The notes under the pieces were generated by a model, which saw nothing but the letters and a program-made list of their open reading frames with translations, was not told the origin of the DNA and made no database searches. Made by a program: the position numbers and the translations under genes. A stretch of DNA of 64,000 nucleotides from positions 1-64,000 of the forward strand of contig QRDG01001860.1 in assembly GCA_012064385.1 (NCBI GenBank), in the 5' to 3' direction. Shown in pieces: positions 23,101 to 33,825 of the stretch. The stretch's first letter is position 1. Every line of letters begins with the position of its first letter. Source of the DNA: Puccinellia tenuiflora. Its lineage: Eukaryota; Streptophyta; Magnoliopsida; Poales; Poaceae.

Positions 23101-26100
23101 CCCCCGACATGAAACTAGGTTCCTAGTTGCGCCCAACATGAAACTAGCGGTTCTAGTTGCACCCGACATGAAACTAGCAGGCTGCTAGTTGCACCCGACA
23201 TGAAACTAGCGGGGTGCTACCTGCACTAGACATGAAACTAGGGTCGTAGTTGCATCCCTACATGAAACTAGGGCCCTAGTTGCACACGGCATGCAACTAT
23301 GGCGCTAGTTGCGCCCGGCATGAAACTAGGTACGTAGATGCGGCCAACATGAAAACTAGGTACGTATTTGCGCCCGACATGAAACTAGGTTCCTAGTTGC
23401 GCCCCCAACATGAAACTAGTGGTTCTAGTTGCACCAGACATGAAACTAGCGTGATCGCAAAAAAAAAGACATGAAACTAGCGGGTGCTAGTTGCGCTAGA
23501 CATGAAACTAGGGTCCTAGTTGCATCCCTACATGAAACTAGGGCCCTAGTTGCACACGGCATGCAACTATGGCCCTAGTTGCGCCCCGCATGAAACTAGG
23601 TACGTAGATGCGGCCAACATGCCTAAACTAAGTACGGATTTGTGCCTTGACATGAAACTAGCGGGTGCTAGTTGAGCTAGACATGAAACTAGGGGCCTAG
23701 TTGCATCCCTACATAAAACTAGGGCCCTAGTTGCGCATAGCATGCAACTATGGCCCTAGTTGCGCCCGTCATGAAACTAGGTACGTAGTTGCGGCCAACA
23801 TGAAAAGTAGGTACGAATTTGTGCCCAACATGAAAACTAGGTATCTAGTTGTCCCCCAACATGAAACTATGACCCGTAGTTGCGCGCAACATGACACAAT
23901 GATCCCCATATGCCACTAGGATCCTCTAGTAGCACCTAACATGAAACAAGCATCATCCTGGATAGGAGAAAACTGCAAAACCTTGCATGCAGGTCAAAAA
24001 ACGGTATAACCCCTAGTTGCATCCAACACGAAAACTAGGGCTTGATGGTTGTGCACAAAAATTACTAAAGTATGGGCCCTTAGTTGCAGCTAAGTTGTAC
24101 CCACATGGTTCAGATGCAAAAAACAAAAAAATGATCCTACTACATGAACAAAATGTTCAGAAAATAAATAAGGGTGGATTGTGTTCTTACAGGTTGCAAG
24201 ACCCTACGTCCTCTAATTAGCTCGCCAACATCTTCATTGTCACTTTCAAGATCAATGCCTTCTGGGAACAACTTGCGTCCAATTAATCCTGATTTTTCAA
24301 AATCCTATAAAAAAGATAGAAAATGATTAAAAATGGTTGATAAACAAAAAAATATAAAAATTTCATTTAAATGAAAAAATAACAGAAATTTAGATGAGTC
24401 CTCACTTGTTTCTGTGGACTGGAGTATGAGGTGTCAGGAAACTGCCTTTGGTTTTTACTCCTGCCAGTCAATAGCCATTCGCTTGATATGTGCTCTGTTG
24501 TTGGAGACTCCTATGTAATATAATTGGGACAACATATTTCAGTGTAAAAATGGAACTCACACAGTTTCCTGATAACAAAAAAATACCACAAAAGGGACAA
24601 GATATATGGGTAGTAAAAACTCACTGAATCAATCAAAATGGCATCTGGTTTCAGTACAGAGTTTTGATTCGGGGAATCTGTGAGATCAGTGATACTTTTT
24701 GGCCTTTGTGCGCATTGCACTGAAGTGTCGAACTCACTGTCATCTTTGTTCAAATCATCCGTTGTGCCATTGCAATCTGCTTTCTGCAAAAAATGTAAGC
24801 TACAAGGTCAGACAACATTAATGATTAAAACTCCTGAAAAAAAACAGAGTAATATGAAAATGAATTATGCGAACCATGATCTTTCTGTCATATTCATCTG
24901 CCTCCATTCCTAGTGGCCGCCAGAGCTCAGGTTCATCAATTATTTTGCCATTATCATCTTCATGTTCAAGCAGCCTGTAAGATGGATAACCTTCATTCCA
25001 ATGATATTTCTTGCTAAGTTCTCGAAATGTCACTTTGTTCTGAACTGGCCTTGCGTTTGTATCTTCTGAACTCGCATATTGTTTTGCTACAAAATAATCA
25101 AAAATATTACAGATCTTTGTAAACTATACAGTTGAAGCAAAAAAATGAGATGCAAAAAAAAAATAACGTGAACTACAATTTAAAATGTTGTATATATACC
25201 AATACAAGCCATGCTTGTGAAGTTGAGTGCTGGATTTGGAGTTTTGGCAGTACTATATTTGAAGCAATCATTTTGTTCATCCAATGAAGTCTGCTGACAA
25301 TAGAGAAACGAAATCAATTATAAGACAAACAATAAAAATTTCAAGTGTAATATCCATGTCAAGTGTTAGTACAAAAACAAAAAGAACAAAGCATTTAGAA
25401 CTCACTTGTTCTCCTTTTTTGTTATTAACAAAACCTTGAAACTTGTTGCTGCTGCTACATGTATAAATTTGATCTTCCTCCTTTAGTGTAATATCCCTCC
25501 CAAGAGTTTCTACATCAACCATAAATAGATGAATCAAACAAAAAAACATTAATACTTATCAAAGTTTAATATCATATAATGTCACATTATCACAATTAAA
25601 ACTCATGTAAAAAGTTGCTTGCAAGTAATTTTCCTGTCTGATCAATCACTAACCTGAATTGTTATACCCATTTAGTTTTGATGTAGTTTCAGTAGGCAAA
25701 TTGGACACATCTTGGTACTTCTTTGACTCATTGTGGTACGCCAAGTGTCCTAAGCTTGCACTATTTTCATATTGCACGCCATCAAAATCAGGGCATGTTA
25801 GAATATCTGATTCAGCTACCTAAAAAAAACACAACAAAATAGGTTAGACACAAAGTCACATCAGATAAAACAGATTACTAGGAAATGGATCTATGCTTGC
25901 ATCAAACCTTATTAGGAAGATTGTTGGTCTGGTATGTGGCTTGTGCCACATAGTCTTGAAGAGGTGTTGTATTAGTTTCATTGTCATCATTTTCCTGCTT
26001 ATCAAGAGAAAACAGTAATGTGTTTAACAAAGAACTTCTCAATACATATTGAAAAAACTCCAAAAAAGAAAAAGCAAAAGTAGATGATAGATAAACTTTA

Positions 26101-28275
26101 CCTCAAGTGGTGGTTCATTCAAGTCTTGCGTACCATTTTGTTTAGCTGGTGAAAGTGCCAATTCATGAGTTGTTTTACTGCATTTGTTTGTCTGAGAAGC
26201 TCCTGACCCAGATGAGCACTCTATTTGTTCAAATGTCCTCTTCCTATTCTGAGTTTGTACTGAAATCAACAAATATATTCGAAATATCATAAGGGGAGGC
26301 TAACTAAAAACATTCACATAAGCAAAAAAATATTTGAGAGCAAATCAGAAGACCTTGTCTGTCAATTTCTTCAGTACTCTCCTGTGTTGGCAACTTTTCG
26401 GTGCTCCGAGAACCCTCCCCTTCTACAGAGTTATGATTCCCATCTGAGGAGTCAAGTTTCAATGTGCTACCAGGCTGGACAATGCTAGTAACAATGCACT
26501 TCAGTACATCGATGAGAACAGCTTGTGCCTTCACACGCCTATGATTGTCTTCACTTATCAAGTATGCTTGATAAGTATGAAATATTTCTTCTTTGACCTT
26601 AAAAAATTGACATCAAAATAAAAAACAAAACTTATTCATGGTTGCATTACGGCCTCTTTTTTCACTCCGTATAAAAAAAATTAATGACTGCTCGAAATTA
26701 CGTAAATTTAATGAGCACATGTCACATACCTTATCTGACAGCGAACAACCTCCAACACTGTTAATTGCCTCCTTTAATGCAGAGTCATCAAAAACATTTG
26801 TGGCGTAACAGGTTTGGGATATGTCTTTAAACTGTTTTTAATACAAAGAAACCAAAGTATTCTCAGTAATGTTTTCACATAAAACTCCTTGCAAAAATCC
26901 GAAAAAGATGTGTAGAAAAACATAATATTACTTACAGTGTGCGCAGGACCTGTCCTTGCAAGAACCATATTGCTGAAATGGGTTATCAAGTCTCCTTTCC
27001 ACACACGAATCCTAGGTAGTGTATTGGGCAAGGAAATTGATCCAAAATTTACGAAGTCAAGATACCGAACCTACGATTTGGAGCACATGTAACCATTACT
27101 CCATTAGGCAAAAAAATGGTAAACTAAAATATGCTGGAAACATCAATATCATAAGAGACAACAGAGAAAAAAAAAGAATAAACTTACAGCTAGATGATAA
27201 ATGCAACCACCCAAAGTTACTGACATTCGGTTGCCCTTCAATTTATCTTTGTGATATTTGCGGATGTAGCATAGTAGCCAGTCATGCACAAATTTACACC
27301 AGTTGAGATCTCCAATTGAATCTACATCAACTAAGGCCCCCAGGTATTTGGTACTAGGTTTGGTGCTAGAAGTAGGACACAGAAATGTTCCTAGGGCAAC
27401 AACCATGAAACAACGCTTGAACACTTTATCAGGCAGCTTGTCATTAGTGATCATGTTCCCAAAGTACTTGATAGAAGGCAGCCCTGTTAATGCAAACGTA
27501 GCAAGAAAAGCTAGTTTGCCTTCTTCTTCTTCATCAGCATCGACTTGGATATGTCCTGAAGGTATAGCAAAGGTATCCTGAACAGAAGCAGCATTAAGCA
27601 CAATGGTTTTGTGAATAATGATCATATTGTCTTCTCCGAAAGAGCACTTGTCAGCTATTCTCTGGGAAAACCCTCTAGGTACATTACAGTCGTCAAGCAA
27701 AAGCAGCTCCTGGAAACCCATTTCATGAACTAGCTTCATCATGTGTGGGCATTTACGAACAGTTTTTATTATTTCAAGAAAGTAAGGCATGCTGCATCTG
27801 CTAGAAGCTCTGAGCCCAATATCAACATCTCTTAAATCTGCTTCTTCTTCTTTCTGAACTATAGACTTCTGAAATTTCAAATAAAACAATGCATAAAGAA
27901 ACTATTTCTTCAGTGTAAACTATATGAACTGAAAAATAATAACAACAAAATGATGGGTTTCATATAAACCTTTCTTGTTCATTGTTTTCGAACTGTTCTT
28001 CGTCTTTCTTTTCTCTCTATACTCTTTCTAACCTGATGATAGTTGCAAAAAACATAGTTAGTATCATCAAAAGTAAAAAAGAAAAAAATGATCAGAAAAA
28101 TAATAATGTTAAAAGCTATGTACAAAGGGAACTAATACCAAAAAAGCAGAGGCCTTACTATTTCCTTTATGTCATCATAAAACATATCTTGAGACACCTC
28201 AGTATCTGTTAGCGCAATATATTTCTTTTTGTCGTTAGCATTGTCACTAGCGGTATCACTTTCTTCGCATTCCAT
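20192..28275 (-). CDS. MULE-borne Ulp1-type C48 cysteine protease (22 exons)
   Basis: Twenty-two exons with GT-AG borders and matching phases give about 1,174 residues. From the start: 28159-28275, 27970-28032, 27188-27868, 26936-27070, 26730-26831, 26354-26597, 26102-26259, 25908-25994, 25654-25819, 25406-25509, 25200-25290, 24875-25086, 24625-24783, 24406-24510, 24191-24304, 21609-21874, 21316-21487, 21076-21189, 20853-20984, 20656-20756, 20338-20521, 20192-20209. The third exon has the conserved N-terminal region of grass transposon-linked Ulp1 proteins (YLGALVDVDSIGDLNWCKF). The C-terminus is a SUMO-protease-like fold with His in YEKHWFVFAVD, Asp in FIFLDSFY and Cys in DDCGIFTMKLM. The middle is low-complexity and probably disordered. 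One in-frame TGA at 27979-27981 lies in the 63-base, phase-0 second exon; skipping that exon leaves an intact frame. Such genes travel in MULEs and are thought to act on SUMO or ubiquitin-like modifiers, but substrates are unknown. Confidence 0.8.
21945..24075. repeat. Intronic minisatellite of about 30-bp units
   Basis: The 2,316-bp intron between exons 15 and 16 of the protease gene (21875-24190) is almost wholly made of some 60 diverged copies of a unit like TAGTTGCGCCCAACATGAAA followed by CTAG plus a variable 5-7 bases. The junction of successive units reads AACTAGGTTCCTAGTT, so each unit boundary is a small palindrome. A higher-order block containing GGTACGTAGATGCGGCCAAC recurs near 22790, 23030, 23330 and 23600. 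Variants of the same unit also occur at 28727-28866 and 30765-31318. Confidence 0.85.
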
Positions 28276-29460
28276 GATGACTCAAAAACAAGCACAGTCC
28301 TGCAAGAGGAAAAATAAGAAGAAAAATTTCAACCAACACGTTCTGGTAACATATAATCTTTATTAATCCATTGAACTAATCGAACATGATCTAGCTCTTG
28401 ATCTCACAGATGATGGTTTCCTCCAAACTAGTCCTTTGTACAAAAAATGTGTTGGTCCAAACTAGCTCCTGATCTCACACGATTAGGCATGTTACTGTTT
28501 TACTTTGCCATGCCTCAACTATACCTAGAATATTCAGTGAACTGGCACATATTACACACTTATAGAACCTGACATGGAAGCAAGCACAATACAAGTACTC
28601 ATGCTGCACGAAGAGATAATAACACGAAAGATCAACCATACACTTGCTGCCCATCCAGACAATGGCATTTCACAGTTTTATCCTGCCACGCCTCAAATTT
28701 CTTCACATAGTTCATACTATAAAATTTCACCTAGTTACACCTCACATGCAACAAAAGCACCCCTGCTTGCGCCCGGCATGAAAAGTAGATCCTTAGTTGC
28801 ACATGACATAAAAACTAGGTGCCTAGATGCACCTCACACGCACCTACGACATTAGATTGCACACAACAAGCAGTGTCACTACCTTCACATTTCACTTGCT
28901 GCCATCCAGATAAAAGCAGCATTTCACTGTCATATATCCTGCCATGCCTCAAGATTCTTCACAGTGTTCACCTTGTACTACTAAAATCTGAATTTCAGAG
29001 TCATGCTCCACTATGAAAACGCACATCGAATGATGGTACATCTTATAGAACCTAAAAATGGAACTAGGCACTCATTCTACACGAACACCCTAGAACCCAT
29101 TCAAAACAATTTGTGTGCTAAAAAAAAGTTAGTCTCACTACTCTTCATGGGGTTCGTATAGTACATCTTAACTAGCTGCCGAGTCGTTACACGCTTATAG
29201 AACCAGGCACTCATGGCTGCACAAACACCGTACCTTAGAACCATACAAAACAAATCTGCGTGCTAAAAGGAAGTCTCATAGCTCATCATGGGATTCGTAC
29301 CACATCCTATTAGAGACATGTATGATATGAGCAGAGAATCTAGACGGAAGGGAAGCATACACGGCGGGGATGGATCGATTTCAAGCACGGGGATGAAATT
29401 AGTGTGGAAAAGTAGCGGGTAGAGTCTGATCTCGTCGTTCTCAACAGCTCCGGCGACAAC
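28276..29460 (-). other. Intron or leader region upstream of the protease start
   Basis: AT-rich, without an exon I can support. It contains a diverged patch of the minisatellite unit at 28727-28866. Two related stretches, near 28500-28690 and 28900-28990, share TCCTGCCATGCCTCAA-like and CACTTGCTGCCCATCCAGA-like text and so form a local direct duplication. Confidence 0.5.
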
Positions 29461-29464
29461 AAAG

Positions 29465-29730
29465 TTAGGGGAAAGATCTACCACGGCGGCGCCGCTCGAA
29501 ATCTCTGGGCCCGGCACGCACAAGGGGAGGACGCGGAGAACGCCAGAGGATAGAAATCAACCGGCAGGATGGGGCGCATACCTTGAGGCCCTCGTTCACG
29601 GTGACGCCAGCAAGCAGGTCAGGGGATGCCCGCCGCCGCGGCGCCCGGGGAGTTCGTCTCCGCCCGACGCCTCCACTCAATTTCCCCTCCCCCCCTCCTC
29701 GTGTCGTTGAGCTGTGCGAAATGGGGAACG
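29465..29730 (-). promoter_or_regulatory. Likely 5' leader exon and promoter of the protease gene
   Basis: A sharply GC-rich block in an AT-rich setting. On the minus strand it ends GGCCTCAAG followed by GTATGC at 29582, a good splice donor, so it is plausibly a non-coding first exon spliced to the ATG exon at 28275. No TATA box is assigned. Confidence 0.45.
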
Positions 29731-30450
29731 GATAGGCGGTGGATGATAAAAATCTGGAAAAGAAAATTCAAATATGCCAAACGTTAAAATGCTACAGCCA
29801 CACGTTGATTTACACAGCCAAAACGTCACCTCCTGGCTACTAGTCAGACTGTCCGGTGGGTCCACATAATAACCTGGTCCTCCTGTTTTTTGCTAAACAC
29901 ACACGGAAATACAACTTGCACACATGGAAAACTATTTAGAAATGTATATTTAATTTTTTATAAAAATATTACATATTATCAGTTGCAGAGGAATAAAAAT
30001 TTCAACTCATAAAAGCAGGCTAACTAAATACTCATATAAGTAAAATAACTTGAATATATTTCATATTAGTATGAAAAAACCTGTTACATTGCATAGATTT
30101 CTTGAAAAAATAAATTTCTCACTTGCAAAAATAAAAAAGATGTAAAACACTGCAAAAAGCTTACTTCATGAGGTAACTAGATACTGATGCGTTACAAATT
30201 CCACATACATACTATATTTTAGTGCAGGTCTTCGCACAAAACACATAATTATAAAAAAACATTATCCAACACACGAGATTACCAGTCTTACACGATAATC
30301 AGTACATAGATAACCATTTACATTGAAAGACTAAGCAAAAGATAGTAAACTTTTAGTGGATGACCAGCTCAGAAATCTCCAAGCTTCCCCTGGTACAAAC
30401 TTCTTCTCTAATATAACTACCTTCATATAGACTACTAAAAACCAGCACAC
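29731..30450. other. MULE spacer, nothing recognised
   Basis: AT-rich, A-runs, no convincing exon, repeat or hairpin. Confidence 0.5.
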
Positions 30451-30452
30451 TA

Positions 30453-30680
30453 ATCATAAGTCATCTTCTCTATCTCTTGTGCAATGCCCATTTCCCTGAC
30501 TTCAACCTTCACGAGAATAACATCATCAGACCGTATCATCATAGCATTGCAGAAGTTGTGGAAACCAGTCCACATTTCGATGCTTGTTCGGCAAGGGCGA
30601 TAGTCACCCACTATAGGATCATCCATACGCCTATTCCAGTATAACATGAAACCACAGAAGAGTCCCTTTGGAATGCACTG
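30453..30680 (-). CDS. Possible alternative terminal exon of the B3-like gene
   Basis: After a good acceptor (TCTGTTCAG at 30681) the minus strand stays open for 75 codons: KGLFCGFMLYWNRRMDDP, then RTSIEMWTGFHNFCNAMM, then IRSDDVILVKVEVRE, ending MTYD-stop. The F-N-DD-V-V pattern resembles the last strands of a plant B3 domain. It lies downstream of the stop at 31323. A 13-base mini-exon candidate (GGTACAGCTCAAG, near 31030-31045) with both splice borders could join it to the upstream exons instead of the 31323-31588 exon. Confidence 0.35.
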
Positions 30681-30764
30681 AACAGACAAAACAAAAAACA
30701 CAAAAAGATAAATCAAACTAAATTTAGGGACCGACATAAGAGAACAGAAGAAAATCAGTAGAAC

Positions 30765-31318
30765 TACGACACTAGTTGCATCAGACATACCTAGTACCCC
30801 CCCTCAGTTGCACATCATATACAACTACACCTTAGTTTCACCCAACATAAAAACTAAAGCCCTTAGTTGCAGGCTGTATGCAACTACGACCCTACTTGCG
30901 CACAACATGATAATATGACCCCCTATTTGCGCACCATATTCAACTGTTATCTTTGGTACATAAGACCACCTAGTTGAGGCATATTGATTCCGCATGACAT
31001 AAAACTATGTTTAATCATGACATAAATATGAGTACCTTGAGCTGTACCCTGTCAGACAAAATGGATAAAAACACCGGTTGAACAGAACACTCAACTAGAA
31101 AAATTCAGTTTGCACCCACAGTTCTACAAAAAATAGCCTCCTACGACCCCTTGTTTGCACCTGACAAAATAAAACTAGGGTATCTAGCTGCACAACACAT
31201 ACAACTACAAAAAATTGGGAAATTAGACCTAGTTACGCCTGACGTGAACCTATGACCAGAATTGCACCCCATATGAAACTAGAAAACCTAGCTGCACACC
31301 GTATGAAACTACAACAGC
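30765..31318. repeat. Dispersed copies of the minisatellite unit
   Basis: Degenerate repeats of TAGTTGCACCNNACATGAAACTA lie between the two candidate terminal exons of the B3-like gene, for example at 30774-30910 and 31140-31318. They are more diverged than the main array at 21945-24075. Confidence 0.6.
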
Positions 31319-31322
31319 ACCA

Positions 31323-32219
31323 TCAGCGTTGGGGAAAAGAAGAACTATATAACTGCGGTAAAATTTTCTCAACAAGCTGGGAAGCCACATCGGCAGGGGA
31401 AACTGTCTTCACGTAGTACTGCAGATCAGGCACTTGGTAGAAATCGTCTTCGTAAAACCTTCCGACCTCCTTATAGAGTTTCCAGATAATATCACTCATG
31501 TTCCTCTCATTTACGGTCCAGATGTCAGCAAAAACAGTCCTGTGTAGTGTAGGTCTCACACAGGATGGAACATCCCATAGAGAGTACCCTGTAAGAGACA
31601 AAATATTTGTTATTACAAAACCAACAAGGCATAGAAAAAACAAAAAAAAGGGGAATAAACAGGAACAAATACTGAACCAGCCAAATGGATAAGAGGCTTG
31701 GTGTTCCCATCACTATCGGTTACAGTCACATAGACCCATAGCAGGAGATACAACTTGATGGTTATCCTCTTCTATTTGATCATCCTCATCATCAAAACAT
31801 TCAAACTTAACAACATCGCCTAAGACAACATTATGGTGCCTCATGAGGGACTGCCAGAAAGGACCACAAATGAAGGTCCAAGCCTCTTCTTTCAATAAGG
31901 AAAGATCGAACATGTGACCCCCACTTGTTTCTGCTACAAGCCATTTATCAGCAACTGCATTGATCTTCTCTTTGAAATAGCAAGGAACAATCTGCATTTT
32001 CAAATTACCAAACAGGAAAACAATTAGAAAAAAAACAAAATACAGTAAAAAATGATTCCAACACTATTAGAAATTTAGGTAGTAAGAATAAACCGGACAT
32101 CATACCGCATAAAGCATGAAGTTGGGACGCATGTGAATGTTGCAAGACATTGCTCGCCGGTCGGACCTATGACAGTTGGCGGACGGTTGCAAACATACTG
32201 GGCAAAACGAGGAAGCCAT
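31323..32219 (-). pseudogene. Small MULE-borne gene with a B3-like domain, frameshifted
   Basis: Three exons: 32106-32219 (MASSFCPVCLQPSANCHRSD...), 31678-31991 and 31323-31588. The second contains IVPCYFKEKINAVADKWLVA and FICGPFWQSLMRHHNVVLGD followed by VVKFECFDDED. This resembles a plant B3 DNA-binding domain, which ends with a W...F, a loop, GD and a hydrophobic strand. The third reads YSLWDVPSCVRPTLHRTVF and ends LYSSSFPQR-stop. Exon 2 has length 314, one base off the phase needed: after EEDNHQ the true frame shifts to VYVTVTDSDGNTKPLIHLAG, whose phase joins the third exon exactly. So one frameshift near 31740 breaks it. Function is unknown; a DNA-binding partner for the element is only a guess. 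Confidence 0.5.
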
Positions 32220-33268
32220 GCCTACACAAAAAATATAGTTACAGGGAAGCACAAACTAACTTAATGAAAAACTAGTAATATGAATTGAAAACCATACCCA
32301 AACATGTGTAATGCAAAAAAAGAAGATAGCCTATTTTAGCATCAGACAAATGTGAAAAATAAACCGAAAATTAAAGCAACATATTTCCCCTTGTGTTCGA
32401 AACTAAATAATCAGATAGCAAAGAACAGCATTTCACACCCAAATTGAAGACACCACATTCCTAATATGGTAACTAGTATAACTGAAAATAATGTACACAG
32501 AACTCACAAAAAGTAGAACCTAGAGAAAAACGCATCATTTCATACAAGAAAAATAAAATAAGGGAAAACAAATGGATCTAAGCCGTTCAAAAGACGATGA
32601 ACAAAAATATTATCAGGCCATTTACATTTTTGAGACTAATTTTGGAGCCTAATGTCCTGCGATTTGGAGTAAAAACCCAAACCCTAGATCAGATGGAGCA
32701 CCACAAACACAAAAATCGCGAAAAAAGGAAACTAAAATCCGCCAGACAAGGAGTTAAACAACAACAAAAGCAATCTCAGGTTCCTCCCCACCCCCTCTTC
32801 TGCGCCTGCTACTACTTCCTCTCCACATTCTGACTCCTCTATCTATCAGATGGAGATCTGAACAAGTAGGCGACCAGAAATTCACAAAGACAGAGACAAC
32901 AACGAACCTCCGGTGACGACGAAGAACAACTATAACTCCGGCGACGGCGAAGAAGGCGACGTCGAAGAACAGGGACCGCCGCGAAATGGCCAGTTGCCGC
33001 CGTTCCGCCTCGTCGGCTGACTCCCCTCTTCTCTGCCTCTCCGCCTCTCCACTCGCTACACCCGTGCGTCGTGGTGCTGGGTGGATTTACAACACAACGG
33101 TAAAAAAAGTAACAAAAAAGCCCAACTCAAAAAGCCCCGCAAAAAAAAAGCCCACGAACGACTCGCTGCCGCGGGAAACACAGCCCAGAACGGTTCGGGA
33201 CGTGACTGACGCGCGAAAAAAAAAACAGAACACGAATCTTGACACATAGATCGTACGGCTCGGGACGT
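32220..33268 (-). other. Upstream region of the B3-like gene at the MULE right end
   Basis: AT-rich from 32220 to 32860, then a GC-rich stretch (32900-33070) with GACGACGAAGAACAAC-like repeats that may be a leader exon and promoter. After it come poly-A-rich text and the right TIR. The layout mirrors the T-rich, thymine-run left end of the element. Confidence 0.4.
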
Positions 33269-33291
33269 GACTGAGATTTAGTTAGATCTCA
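33269..33291 (-). repeat. MULE right terminal inverted repeat, inner part
   Basis: GACTGAGATTTAGTTAGATC plus TCA matches the inner half of the left TIR. The outer part continues at 47024-47047 beyond CACTA-2. Two copies of GGGACGTGACTGA at about 33200 and 33262 form a short direct repeat inside the terminus. Confidence 0.75.
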
Positions 33292-33309
33292 CACTAGTAG
33301 AAAAACCAC

Positions 33310-33525
33310 CTTTCGTCCCGGTTGGTTTTGGCCATTGGTCCCGGTTCCCCAACCGGGACTATCCAATCGGGACGAATGCTAGTCCCGGTTGGGACACCAA
33401 CCGGGACGAATGGGGGGGCACGTGGCCCGGCCATAGGCAGCAGGGGCGGAGGCTATTACGAACCGGGATGAAAGCCCCGGGGCTTTCATCCCGGTTCGTA
33501 ATATGAACCGGGACTATTGTCCCGT
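33310..33525. repeat. CACTA-2 left subterminal repeats
   Basis: Eight or more copies of GTCCCGGTT / AACCGGGAC in inverted pairs, for example CATCCCGGTTCGT opposite ACGAACCGGGATG around 33465-33500, which would fold into hairpins. Confidence 0.8.
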
Positions 33526-33825
33526 CAGATTTTACTTTTTCCAAAAATTTCAGAAAATTGTTTAAATTTATAAAATAAATAATGCTTATTCTGTAATTCA
33601 TAAAAATATGAATAAAATACCAAAATGTTCAGAAAAATAAGACCTATTTGATTATGAAAAATGCATGCATGTTTAAAAAACTTAAATTAAATATTTCTTA
33701 GAACTACAAAAATGCCACTACTAGTTAAATAAGAGGAACCACTATTACACATCATCGCCACGAATATATATATTACACACATCTCATTCGTCGTCCTACA
33801 TATATACATCTCTTTTACACTCTCA

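Noticed and set aside
21945..24075. CRISPR-like appearance of the 30-bp repeat array
   Set aside because: The units are contiguous and diverged, have no unique spacers, lie in an intron of a spliced plant-type gene and have no cas genes nearby. It is a minisatellite.
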